DNA from: an uncultured Bacteroidales bacterium
GTDB lineage: Bacteria; Bacteroidota; Bacteroidia; Bacteroidales; Marinilabiliaceae
Length of the DNA: 61,618 nucleotides
Assembly: GCA_937892255.1 (NCBI GenBank)
Contig: CALAUL010000069.1
Coordinates: forward strand, 1-61,618
Direction of reading: 5' to 3'
The notes below the pieces were generated by a model. That model was not told the origin of the DNA. It was given only the letters and a program-made list of their open reading frames with translations, and did no database searches. The position numbers and the translations under genes were made by a program. How positions within the stretch are numbered: position 1 is the first letter of the stretch; each line of letters begins with the position of its first letter. Positions 9,170-16,364 of this stretch are shown here, one piece after another.

Positions 9170-10132
9170 ATGAAACAACAACCAATCAAATTCGTCCCCA
9201 TCATCAAAGACAAAATTTGGGGCGGACACAGATTAAGCAAGCTCTTAGGCAAAGACATAGGCTCTCTACCCAATGGTGGCGAGAGTTGGGAACTATCAGC
9301 TGTCGAAGGAAACATATCTGTCATAGCCAACGGCGAGCTGAAAGGCATACCCCTTGACAAAGCCATAGAGACTTACGGAGCAGAACTCGTAGGCCAAAAA
9401 GTCTACGCACAACATGGCAATGACTTCCCTCTGCTTGTCAAATTCATCGACGCAGCCGACAACCTGTCTATTCAGGTTCACCCAGATGACAAGATGGCCA
9501 AAGAACGTCATAACTCATTCGGAAAGACCGAAATGTGGTACATACTCGATGCTGATGAAGATTCACAAATCATCACCGGCTTCTCGCGACAATCGAGCAA
9601 AGAGGAGTATCAACCACTACTCGACGAAGGTAAATTCATAGACATCTTGGGCGCACATAACGTACAACGTGGCGATGTTTTCTTCATTCCCTCAGGACGT
9701 ATCCACGCTATAAACAAGGGCGTAATGGTAGCAGAGATACAACAGACGTCAGACATAACATATCGCGTCTTCGACTACAACCGTCGCGACGCTCAAGGCA
9801 ACACCCGCGAACTGCATGTCAATGAAGCCAAAGAAGCCCTCAACTTCTCCGACACCGACTCCGGCAAAGTATCATACTCCCTCAAGACCAACGACCGAAC
9901 CGACGTAGTGAAATGTCCATTCTTCAACACCGGCATAGTAGCAGTCGACGGCTCTTGCCCTCGCGACTACTCCGACATTGACAGCTTCGTCATCTTGATG
10001 TGCGTCAAAGGTGCAGTAATAGCCGACGATGTAGAGATAAAATGTGGCGAGACAGCTCTCGTTCCGGCTTGTTCTAAGGGAGTGACAATGACATCTGCCG
10101 AACACAGCGAAGTACTCGAAGTCTACATCTAA
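9170..10132 (+). CDS. manA: Mannose-6-phosphate isomerase, class I
   Basis: This enzyme interconverts mannose-6-phosphate and fructose-6-phosphate, feeding GDP-mannose/fucose synthesis or mannose catabolism. The zinc ligands of the cupin site are visible: Gln102 and His104 in IQVHPDD, Glu121 in KTEMWY, and His179 in PSGRIHA. At 320 aa it is the short bacterial form (about 315-320 aa). It starts 30 bp after porT and is probably the last gene of the porin-ubiE-porT-manA run. A 288-bp gap with a repeat array follows. Confidence 0.94.
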   Translation: MKQQPIKFVPIIKDKIWGGHRLSKLLGKDIGSLPNGGESWELSAVEGNISVIANGELKGIPLDKAIETYGAELVGQKVYAQHGNDFPLLVKFIDAADNLSIQVHPDDKMAKERHNSFGKTEMWYILDADEDSQIITGFSRQSSKEEYQPLLDEGKFIDILGAHNVQRGDVFFIPSGRIHAINKGVMVAEIQQTSDITYRVFDYNRRDAQGNTRELHVNEAKEALNFSDTDSGKVSYSLKTNDRTDVVKCPFFNTGIVAVDGSCPRDYSDIDSFVILMCVKGAVIADDVEIKCGETALVPACSKGVTMTSAEHSEVLEVYI

Positions 10133-10257
10133 AGATAAACCTCACATTACATAAAAAACGACAGTACGGGTCTTCACTCGGACTTGTTCTGTGCAATCCC
10201 CCAAAAAGAACTACTGGTATCGTTCCCAAGCAACATTCATTCATCACCACGAAAATA

Positions 10258-10290
10258 CCGTAGCGTCACCGTAGCATCACCGTAACGTCA
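10258..10290. repeat. 11-bp direct repeat array, three units
   Basis: Units CCGTAGCGTCA, CCGTAGCATCA and CCGTAACGTCA begin at 10258, 10269 and 10280. Read in another phase they contain TCACCGTAG, the same nine bases as the 2556-2601 array 7.7 kb away. Confidence 0.85.
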
Positions 10291-10375
10291 GGCCACAGAA
10301 AAGAGACAAAATACAAAGAACACAGAAAAGAAGATTTTTATATGTCGTCATGCCTGCCATACTACAAATAATTAC

Positions 10376-10383
10376 TACATTTG
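10376..10383 (+). promoter_or_regulatory. -7 promoter element of the aminotransferase gene
   Basis: TACATTTG matches TAnnTTTG, 37 bp before the ATG at 10421. Confidence 0.6.
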
Positions 10384-10420
10384 CCAATAGAAAAGAAGTA
10401 TACACATAAAACATCATACT

Positions 10421-11677
10421 ATGCCTTCAATATCGCAACGAGGAGTCATAATGCCCTCTTCACCTATCCGCAAACTCGTTCCTTACTCTGATGCAGCAAA
10501 GGCACGCGGACTACGTGTATTTCACCTAAATATCGGACAACCTGACATCTTGACACCCGATGTTGCTCTCGCCGCGGTAAAGAACGCACAGATTCCTATC
10601 GTAGAGTACACTCACTCTGCCGGTATGCCCGAATACAGACGTAAACTATCGAAATACTACAAGTCGGTAGATATTGACATTTCACCCGATGAGATGCTCA
10701 TCACATGTGGCGGTTCGGAAGCCGTAATGTTTGCATTCATGAGCTGTCTCGACCCTTTGGACGAGATTATCATTCCCGAACCATTCTACGCCAACTACGA
10801 AGCATTTGCCGCTCAGGCCGGAGCATTGGTAAAACCTATAACATCAACGATAGAGACAGGCTTCACTCTCCCTTCTATCGAAGAGTTCGAAAAGGTCATC
10901 ACTCCCCGTACAAAGGCAATTCTCATCTGTAACCCCAATAACCCAACAGGTTATCTATATTCAGAACAAGAGTTCCAACTACTACGAGAGCTTATAATAA
11001 AACATGACCTTTTCCTCATTGCCGACGAGGTATACCGTGAGTTCTGCTACGACGGTGCAAAGCACTATTCGTCGATGTATCTTGAAGGAGTTGACGACAA
11101 CGTTATAATGGTCGATTCTGTATCGAAACGATACTCTGAATGCGGACTGCGCATAGGAGTATTGGCAACGAAAAACAAGAATGTCATTGCCTCAGCTATG
11201 AAGATGGCACAAAGTCGTCTCTGCCCGCCTACTTACGGACAGATAGCCGCCATGGCTTCGCTCGATGTGCCTCAAGAGTACTTCACAGCAATGAACGATG
11301 AATATCGCAAACGTCGTAATTTCCTCCTCGATGGCTTGAACAAGATACCCGGTGTCTATTCTCCTATGCCACGTGGTGCATTCTACACCGTTGCCAAACT
11401 ACCTATCGACGATGCAGATAAGTTCTGTCAGTGGTTGTTGGCTGACTTCAGTTACAACAATCAGACTGTAATGTTGGCTCCCGGTTCAGGATTCTACTCT
11501 AATCGCACATTAGGGAAGAACGAAGTGCGCATTGCCTATTGTCTTAATACCGAAGACTTAGCCATAGCACTCGACCTCCTGGCTCGCGCTCTCAAATGTT
11601 ATCCGGGCAGAACGCCGGAAAGCGGTTCTCCGCTCCTCGAACACGAAAAAAGAGCTTTTAAAGAAGAGACCGAATAA
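10421..11677 (+). CDS. Pyridoxal-phosphate aminotransferase, class I/II (aspartate/aromatic type)
   Basis: A 418-aa fold-type I aminotransferase. The PLP-binding lysine is Lys236 in SVSKRYSECGLR, preceded by the NPNNPTGYLYS block (cofactor-binding Asn) and the ADEVYREF segment. The N-terminal 'LNIGQPDILTP' is typical of the I-alpha/I-gamma aspartate-like subfamily. Substrate preference (aspartate, aromatic or another amino acid) cannot be assigned. It has its own promoter. A hairpin at 11704-11742 separates it from the permease gene. The C-terminal tail is polar and charged (about residues 400-418). Confidence 0.88.
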   Translation: MPSISQRGVIMPSSPIRKLVPYSDAAKARGLRVFHLNIGQPDILTPDVALAAVKNAQIPIVEYTHSAGMPEYRRKLSKYYKSVDIDISPDEMLITCGGSEAVMFAFMSCLDPLDEIIIPEPFYANYEAFAAQAGALVKPITSTIETGFTLPSIEEFEKVITPRTKAILICNPNNPTGYLYSEQEFQLLRELIIKHDLFLIADEVYREFCYDGAKHYSSMYLEGVDDNVIMVDSVSKRYSECGLRIGVLATKNKNVIASAMKMAQSRLCPPTYGQIAAMASLDVPQEYFTAMNDEYRKRRNFLLDGLNKIPGVYSPMPRGAFYTVAKLPIDDADKFCQWLLADFSYNNQTVMLAPGSGFYSNRTLGKNEVRIAYCLNTEDLAIALDLLARALKCYPGRTPESGSPLLEHEKRAFKEETE

Positions 11678-11703
11678 CAAAACGTCAATACATCTTTAAT
11701 AAT

Positions 11704-11742
11704 AAACCCGAAGACGTCTCTCATAACGACATCTTCGGGTTT
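11704..11742. terminator. Hairpin after the aminotransferase gene
   Basis: Arms 11704-11718 and 11728-11742 pair over 15 bp with one mismatch (a G-U wobble if read on the minus strand). The 3' arm ends in TTT but the following U-tract is short, so termination may be partial. Confidence 0.65.
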
Positions 11743-11777
11743 CGTCAAACAAGAATAACATCTGACACTCTCGCCTC

Positions 11778-13025
11778 ATGTCATACGCCTCAAGCATAGC
11801 ACGAAGACTGATATTTTCTAAGACCGAAGGACAACGACTCTCAGGTCCTGTCATCAAAGTTGCCACCGCAGCCGTAGCCTTAGGTGTTGCCGTCATGATA
11901 ATATCTCTCTCCGTCGGCATGGGCTTCAAGTCCGAGATACGCAACAAGATAGTTGGCTTTGGCACAAACCTGCAAGTCATGTCATTTGACTACAACCAAA
12001 GCTACGAGACTAATCCCATAATAGACGATTCGACATTATACACACAGATATCAGCCGTTGAAGGTGTCCGCCATGCGCAACCTTTCATTATGAAACCCGG
12101 CATAATAAAGACCAAAGACGCTATACAAGGCATTGCGCTCAAAGGCATAGACAATCGTTTCGACTGGACTTTCATCTCCTCCATAATGCAAGAAGGAGAG
12201 ATATTAAATATCTCCGACACAGCAAGAAGCAACGGAATTGTCCTCTCTCGCTCCTTAGCTAACTCTCTAAAACTACAACATGGCGACCCAGTACGAATGT
12301 ACTTCATTCACAACAACGGCATTAGGGCTCGTAGATTTGAACTGACAGGCATCTTCGACTCACACTTCCCCGAGTTCGACGAAAAGATGGCTTACGTAGA
12401 CATGCAACACTTGTCAAAACTAAACAACTGGGAAGAAAATCAGATTTCAGGATACGAAATACTCACCAACACCTTTGAGGATATCGACAATGTATTAATA
12501 CCCTTGTTGCGCGTAACCTCGTACCATGCACCTGACGACAACACATTCCTACGTGTTGTCTCTATCAAAGACCTTCAACCGCAGATGTTCGGCTGGCTCG
12601 GATTGTTGGACACAAATATAGCCGTCATTATAGTTCTCATAATAGCCGTAGCGGGACTAAACATGATTTCAGGTCTGCTTATTCTCATACTCGAACATAC
12701 CAATATGATAGGCATACTTAAATCGATGGGAGCACGCAACAAAGACATCAGATCTATATTTATCTATTTGGCACTCTATATAGTAGGAAGAGGCATGATA
12801 ATAGGCAACATACTTGCCATGGCAATATGCTTTATTCAGAAGTACACCAACATCATAAGCCTCGATCCATCAAGCTATTACCTTGATACGGTACCAATAC
12901 ACCTCTCGTTCTGGCACATCTTACTACTCAATATAGGCACATTGGCTCTTACAACACTCATGCTGATAGGTCCTTCGTATGTAATAAGCCGTATACTACC
13001 GGCTAAATCTATACGCTTCAACTAA
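11778..13025 (+). CDS. ABC transporter permease, LolC/LolE-FtsX family
   Basis: A 415-aa inner-membrane protein. A transmembrane helix lies near residues 27-48 (KVATAAVALGVAVMIISLSV), followed by a periplasmic MacB-like domain (about 50-270), then three further helices in the C-terminal FtsX domain (about 280-410). The 'GILKSMGARNKDIRSIF' coupling segment is family-typical. By homology it extracts outer-membrane lipoproteins in a Lol-type complex or performs another MacB-like export; the ATPase partner is not in the window. It is followed by miaA after 3 bp. Confidence 0.88.
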   Translation: MSYASSIARRLIFSKTEGQRLSGPVIKVATAAVALGVAVMIISLSVGMGFKSEIRNKIVGFGTNLQVMSFDYNQSYETNPIIDDSTLYTQISAVEGVRHAQPFIMKPGIIKTKDAIQGIALKGIDNRFDWTFISSIMQEGEILNISDTARSNGIVLSRSLANSLKLQHGDPVRMYFIHNNGIRARRFELTGIFDSHFPEFDEKMAYVDMQHLSKLNNWEENQISGYEILTNTFEDIDNVLIPLLRVTSYHAPDDNTFLRVVSIKDLQPQMFGWLGLLDTNIAVIIVLIIAVAGLNMISGLLILILEHTNMIGILKSMGARNKDIRSIFIYLALYIVGRGMIIGNILAMAICFIQKYTNIISLDPSSYYLDTVPIHLSFWHILLLNIGTLALTTLMLIGPSYVISRILPAKSIRFN

Positions 13026-13028
13026 CCA

Positions 13029-13946
13029 ATGAACAACACAAAGACACTCATCGTATTAGCCGGACCTACTGCTGTGGGCAAGACGGAACTATCTCTTCAA
13101 ATAGCACATCGCTACAACTGCCCTATCATATCAGCAGACAGCAGACAGATATACAAAGAGATTAAAATAGGCACAGCAGCTCCTACTGCCGAACAACTTT
13201 CACAAGCGAAGCATTACTTCATCGGTCATAAGTCGATACACGACTACTATAGCGCATGGGAGTTTGAACAAGATACTCTCGCCTTGCTCGAAAAGCTATT
13301 CAACAATCACGACTATGTACTCATGACAGGTGGCTCGATGATGTACATTGACGCTGTCTGCAATGGCATCGACGAGATACCAACCATTTCCGATGATGTA
13401 CGAGGTGCAGTCTGGAACGAATACGAAACCTACGGACTGCAACACATGCTCGACAAACTAAAAGCTCTCGACCCAACATTCTACGCTCAAGCCGACCACA
13501 ACAACGCAAAACGAATCATTCATGCAGTGGAAATATGTTTAGAGTCGAGCAAACCATACAGTTCTCTGCGCACCGGCAAGATCAAAGAACGTCCATTCAG
13601 AATAGTTCGAATATGCCTAAATAGAGAACGCGAAGAACTCTTCGAAAGAATATCTCAACGCGTAGACCAGATGATAAACGACGGTCTGATTGAGGAAGCA
13701 AAACAGTATTTCGAACTGCGACACCTCAACTCGCTTAACACCGTTGGGTATAAAGAGATATTCCAATATCTCGCTGGCGAAATAGACTTGGAAGAGGCTT
13801 CAAGACTCATAAAACGCAACACCCGACGATATGCAAAGAAACAATTGGCTTGGTTCAGACTGCGCAATCAGTATCACTGGTTCGATCTTAACGAGAAAAA
13901 AGATTTCTTTGCTTTCTTTAACAAAACAGTTGAAACCATAGAATGA
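13029..13946 (+). CDS. miaA: tRNA dimethylallyltransferase MiaA
   Basis: MiaA adds a dimethylallyl group to N6 of A37 in tRNAs reading U-starting codons. The P-loop GPTAVGKTE (residues 12-20) and the SADSRQIY motif (tRNA/DMAPP handling) are intact, as is the 'VGYKEIFQYL' block near the C-terminus. At 305 aa it has normal length. The 3-bp gap to the permease gene implies cotranscription. In this window it pairs functionally with mnmA as a second anticodon-loop modification enzyme. Confidence 0.96.
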   Translation: MNNTKTLIVLAGPTAVGKTELSLQIAHRYNCPIISADSRQIYKEIKIGTAAPTAEQLSQAKHYFIGHKSIHDYYSAWEFEQDTLALLEKLFNNHDYVLMTGGSMMYIDAVCNGIDEIPTISDDVRGAVWNEYETYGLQHMLDKLKALDPTFYAQADHNNAKRIIHAVEICLESSKPYSSLRTGKIKERPFRIVRICLNREREELFERISQRVDQMINDGLIEEAKQYFELRHLNSLNTVGYKEIFQYLAGEIDLEEASRLIKRNTRRYAKKQLAWFRLRNQYHWFDLNEKKDFFAFFNKTVETIE

Positions 13947-14042
13947 AACATGCGTAACAAGACGACGTGTAATTAACTATCATAGATTGCAGATAGCGTT
14001 GAGACAACGTTATTTGAATCGCAAAACTCAAACTCAAACCTC

Positions 14043-14078
14043 GAAGAGGACTGCTTCCCGGCAGTCCTCTTCATTTTT
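14043..14078 (+). terminator. Intrinsic terminator downstream of miaA
   Basis: A perfect 12-bp stem (14043-14054 with 14061-14072), 6-nt loop, then ATTTTT. It lies 97 bp after the miaA stop, so the miaA mRNA would carry a 3' untranslated segment of about 100 nt. Confidence 0.85.
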
Positions 14079-14220
14079 AGAAAAGGCATTGTCAATTAGA
14101 CTTTTTCTACTTTGCACTTCTATAACTATTGAATAGACAAATGCAAGTCTGACTCTATACGTCATTTGAACACTTAATACATCAGACATGGGAGGTGTTT
14201 TGATAATTTTATAGGTATAA

Positions 14221-14253
14221 TTTGTTGTAATAAATAAAAAAGATATATATTTG
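14221..14253 (+). promoter_or_regulatory. Promoter of the candidate small RNA
   Basis: TATATTTG at 14246-14253 matches the -7 consensus, and TTTG/TTG at 14221-14227 fits a -33 box at about 18-19 bp spacing. This is the best two-box match I saw in the window. Confidence 0.65.
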
Positions 14254-14259
14254 CACTCG

Positions 14260-14334
14260 CATTGAAACACTATCATAGTTTTGATATTGCAATATTTTGG
14301 GGTTTCCGCTCAGCTGTGCTGAGCGGTTTTTTTT
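14260..14334 (+). ncRNA. Candidate 75-nt small RNA
   Basis: A two-box promoter ends at 14253 and an intrinsic terminator ends at 14334, with no start codon plus ORF between them. The inferred transcript is about 75 nt: a 45-nt AU-rich 5' part containing short complementary stretches, then the terminator hairpin. I do not recognise it as 6S, SRP, tmRNA or a known riboswitch. It could instead be the attenuated leader of the CotH gene 112 bp further on. Start site is inferred as 7 bp after the -7 box. Confidence 0.5.
14306..14334 (+). terminator. Intrinsic terminator of the candidate small RNA
   Basis: Nine-bp GC-rich stem (14306-14314 with 14318-14326), a 3-nt loop and eight consecutive T. A textbook terminator. 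Confidence 0.92.
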
Positions 14335-14446
14335 ATAACCATTATCTATTCAAAAACGTAAGAGTTAAACACACACTTATTCGCTGCTTCTTCGTATCAT
14401 CTTTCGTTCCTCTTAACTTAGATAATGTTACCTAAAAAACTAACAC

Positions 14447-16261
14447 ATGAAAATTTTATTGTTATCGATATGCACCATTGTATGCTCTATGACATTGATA
14501 ACATGTTCAGACGACGACGTCTTCTCTCCTCCCCTGTCGAAACCTGACACGCCTAACCAAACAGAACCCGAACCGGAGCCGGAACATACTCCGACACCGG
14601 AGTTACTTAAAGGTTCCGTAATAGGTTCTGAATGGTCGGTCAACTACGACAACAACGAGATGTCGACAACCGTCAACACCAAAGACAATGTCTTCGATAG
14701 CGACTACGACACTTTCTTCGCCTCTTACGACCGCTCAGGGACATGGGTCGGACTTGACTTGGGTGAAAAACATGTCATTACAAAGGTGGGTTATTCACCT
14801 CGCATAACTCAGAAACACAGAGTGCAATTAGCTGTGATACAAGGTGCCAACAAGCCGGACTTCAGCGACGCCCTGCCTATACACATGATAAAGAAAGAAG
14901 GCGTTGAGTATCAGATGAGCTACGAAGATATCAACTGTTCTCGAGGCTTTAGATATATACGTTATGTATCGCCCAACGACGTAAGGTGCAACCTTGCCGA
15001 GCTGGAGTTTTACGGATATAAGAGCGAAGGCGACGACTCGCAGTTGTATCAGGTGACTAACTTACCCACTGTCGTCATCAATACACGAGATGCACAAGAC
15101 ATAACATCTAAAGAAGATGAGATTTCGTCAGTCGTATATATCATCTCTGATGATGGCACGACACTCTTCGAAGCCGAGAATACCGGCGTACGTGGTCGTG
15201 GCAATGCGAGTTGGCAATTCCCAAAGAAACCGTACCGTTTGAAGTTCGATAAGAAACAGCAACTCCTTGACGCTCCTGCAAAGGCAAAAAAATGGACGTT
15301 GATAAACAACTACGGAGATAAAACTCTCATGAGGAATATCTTAGCATTCGAGATAAGCCGAAGAATGGGTATGCCCTACACTCCATATTGTCGTCCGGTA
15401 GAAGTTATCCTAAATGGCGAATACAAAGGTTGTTATCAACTATGTGACCAGATAGAAGTGAACGAAAACCGTATCAACATCACCGAAATGGAGAAAGAGG
15501 ACATAACACAACCCAACCTCAGCGGTGGTTATCATATCGAGATTGACTCATACGCATGGAGCGAAGCATCATATTTTGTTTCAAACAAAGGCATACCTGT
15601 CACCATAAAGTCTCCTGATGAAGACGACATTGTCAAGCAACAGAGAGACTATATCACTACTTACTTCAACAACTTTGAAAGGGCTGTCTTTGCCGATAAT
15701 TTTACTGATGGCAACAATGGTTATCGCAAGTACCTCAACATTGAGAGCTTCCTACGTTATGTCTTGATAGAGGAGCTATGTGGCAACCCTGATGAACTAT
15801 GGAGCATACACCTTACTAAAGAAAGAAACAGCGACAAACTCAACGTTGCTTTAGTATGGGATTTCGATATAGCATTCGACAACGAACGACGTGCATACCC
15901 CACAGACCGCTTCGATGACTTTCTCTTCACCACACAAGTAAATGTGGCAAGCGAAACAGTTCGTCAGATAGCAAGTCGTATAGTAAAAGAAGATGCTGCA
16001 GCATGCGAACAGATGTCTCACCTATGGAAGAGAGCTCGCTTAGAACAAGGCATCAATGTCGAAAGTCTGCTTGAGTACATCGATAAAACGGTTCTACTTC
16101 TCAACGAGGCTCAAGCTCTCAACTTCATGCGTTGGAAGATTCTCGACCAAATGGTTCACGAAAACCCTCAAGCCGCTGGTTCGTACGAGGGAGAAGTAGA
16201 AGTTCTGAAGAACTTCATATCAAAGCGTGTTCCAAAGATGGATATTCTTGTTGGCGAATAG
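14447..16261 (+). CDS. Surface lipoprotein: discoidin (F5/8C) domain plus CotH kinase-like domain
   Basis: A 604-aa protein. The signal peptide ends at Cys20 and is followed by Ser-Asp-Asp-Asp, which fits the acidic lipoprotein export signal that sends Bacteroidetes lipoproteins to the cell surface. A proline/glutamate/threonine linker (about 28-52) leads to an F5/8 type C, carbohydrate-binding-like domain (about 55-190). Residues about 205-590 are a CotH domain, with GNASWQFPKKPYRLKF, NNYGDKTLMRN and the acidic VWDFDIAFDNE block where the CotH kinase places its metal-binding acids. CotH is a protein kinase in Bacillus; here the substrate is unknown. The residue before Cys20 is Thr, slightly off the lipobox consensus. 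Confidence 0.88.
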   Translation: MKILLLSICTIVCSMTLITCSDDDVFSPPLSKPDTPNQTEPEPEPEHTPTPELLKGSVIGSEWSVNYDNNEMSTTVNTKDNVFDSDYDTFFASYDRSGTWVGLDLGEKHVITKVGYSPRITQKHRVQLAVIQGANKPDFSDALPIHMIKKEGVEYQMSYEDINCSRGFRYIRYVSPNDVRCNLAELEFYGYKSEGDDSQLYQVTNLPTVVINTRDAQDITSKEDEISSVVYIISDDGTTLFEAENTGVRGRGNASWQFPKKPYRLKFDKKQQLLDAPAKAKKWTLINNYGDKTLMRNILAFEISRRMGMPYTPYCRPVEVILNGEYKGCYQLCDQIEVNENRINITEMEKEDITQPNLSGGYHIEIDSYAWSEASYFVSNKGIPVTIKSPDEDDIVKQQRDYITTYFNNFERAVFADNFTDGNNGYRKYLNIESFLRYVLIEELCGNPDELWSIHLTKERNSDKLNVALVWDFDIAFDNERRAYPTDRFDDFLFTTQVNVASETVRQIASRIVKEDAAACEQMSHLWKRARLEQGINVESLLEYIDKTVLLLNEAQALNFMRWKILDQMVHENPQAAGSYEGEVEVLKNFISKRVPKMDILVGE

Positions 16262-16289
16262 TGTAATTCGCCTATTACGTTGCAAAAGA

Positions 16290-16326
16290 GAAAGCGCATT
16301 CGACGGTTGATGTCGAATGCGCTTTC
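16290..16326. terminator. Bidirectional terminator between CotH and BspA-like genes
   Basis: Perfect 15-bp stem (16290-16304 with 16312-16326) around a 7-nt loop, flanked by AAAAGA on one side and AGTTTT on the other. It lies between convergent genes and can serve both. Confidence 0.85.
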
Positions 16327-16364
16327 AGTTTTATCATTGTTTTACTTCTGCAAGAACAAGCATC

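Larger units (their letters stand above)
10133..10420. other. Intergenic region with 11-bp repeats and promoter
   Basis: This 288-bp gap contains a three-unit 11-bp repeat (10258-10290) and the aminotransferase promoter element (10376-10383). A possible imperfect hairpin near 10162-10195 lacks a U-tract and was not called as a terminator. Confidence 0.55.
13947..14446. other. 500-bp non-coding region with two terminators and a candidate sRNA
   Basis: No credible coding ORF exists between miaA and the CotH gene. The gap holds a strong terminator (14043-14078), a promoter (14221-14253), and a second strong terminator (14306-14334), which together outline a short transcript. The last 110 bp before the CotH start have no clear TAnnTTTG element. 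Confidence 0.65.

Noticed and set aside
10162..10195. Terminator after manA
   Set aside because: The pairing is interrupted, and no U-tract follows.
14034..14276. 80-aa leftward ORF in the miaA-CotH gap
   Set aside because: It overlaps the miaA terminator and the small-RNA promoter and has no recognisable features.
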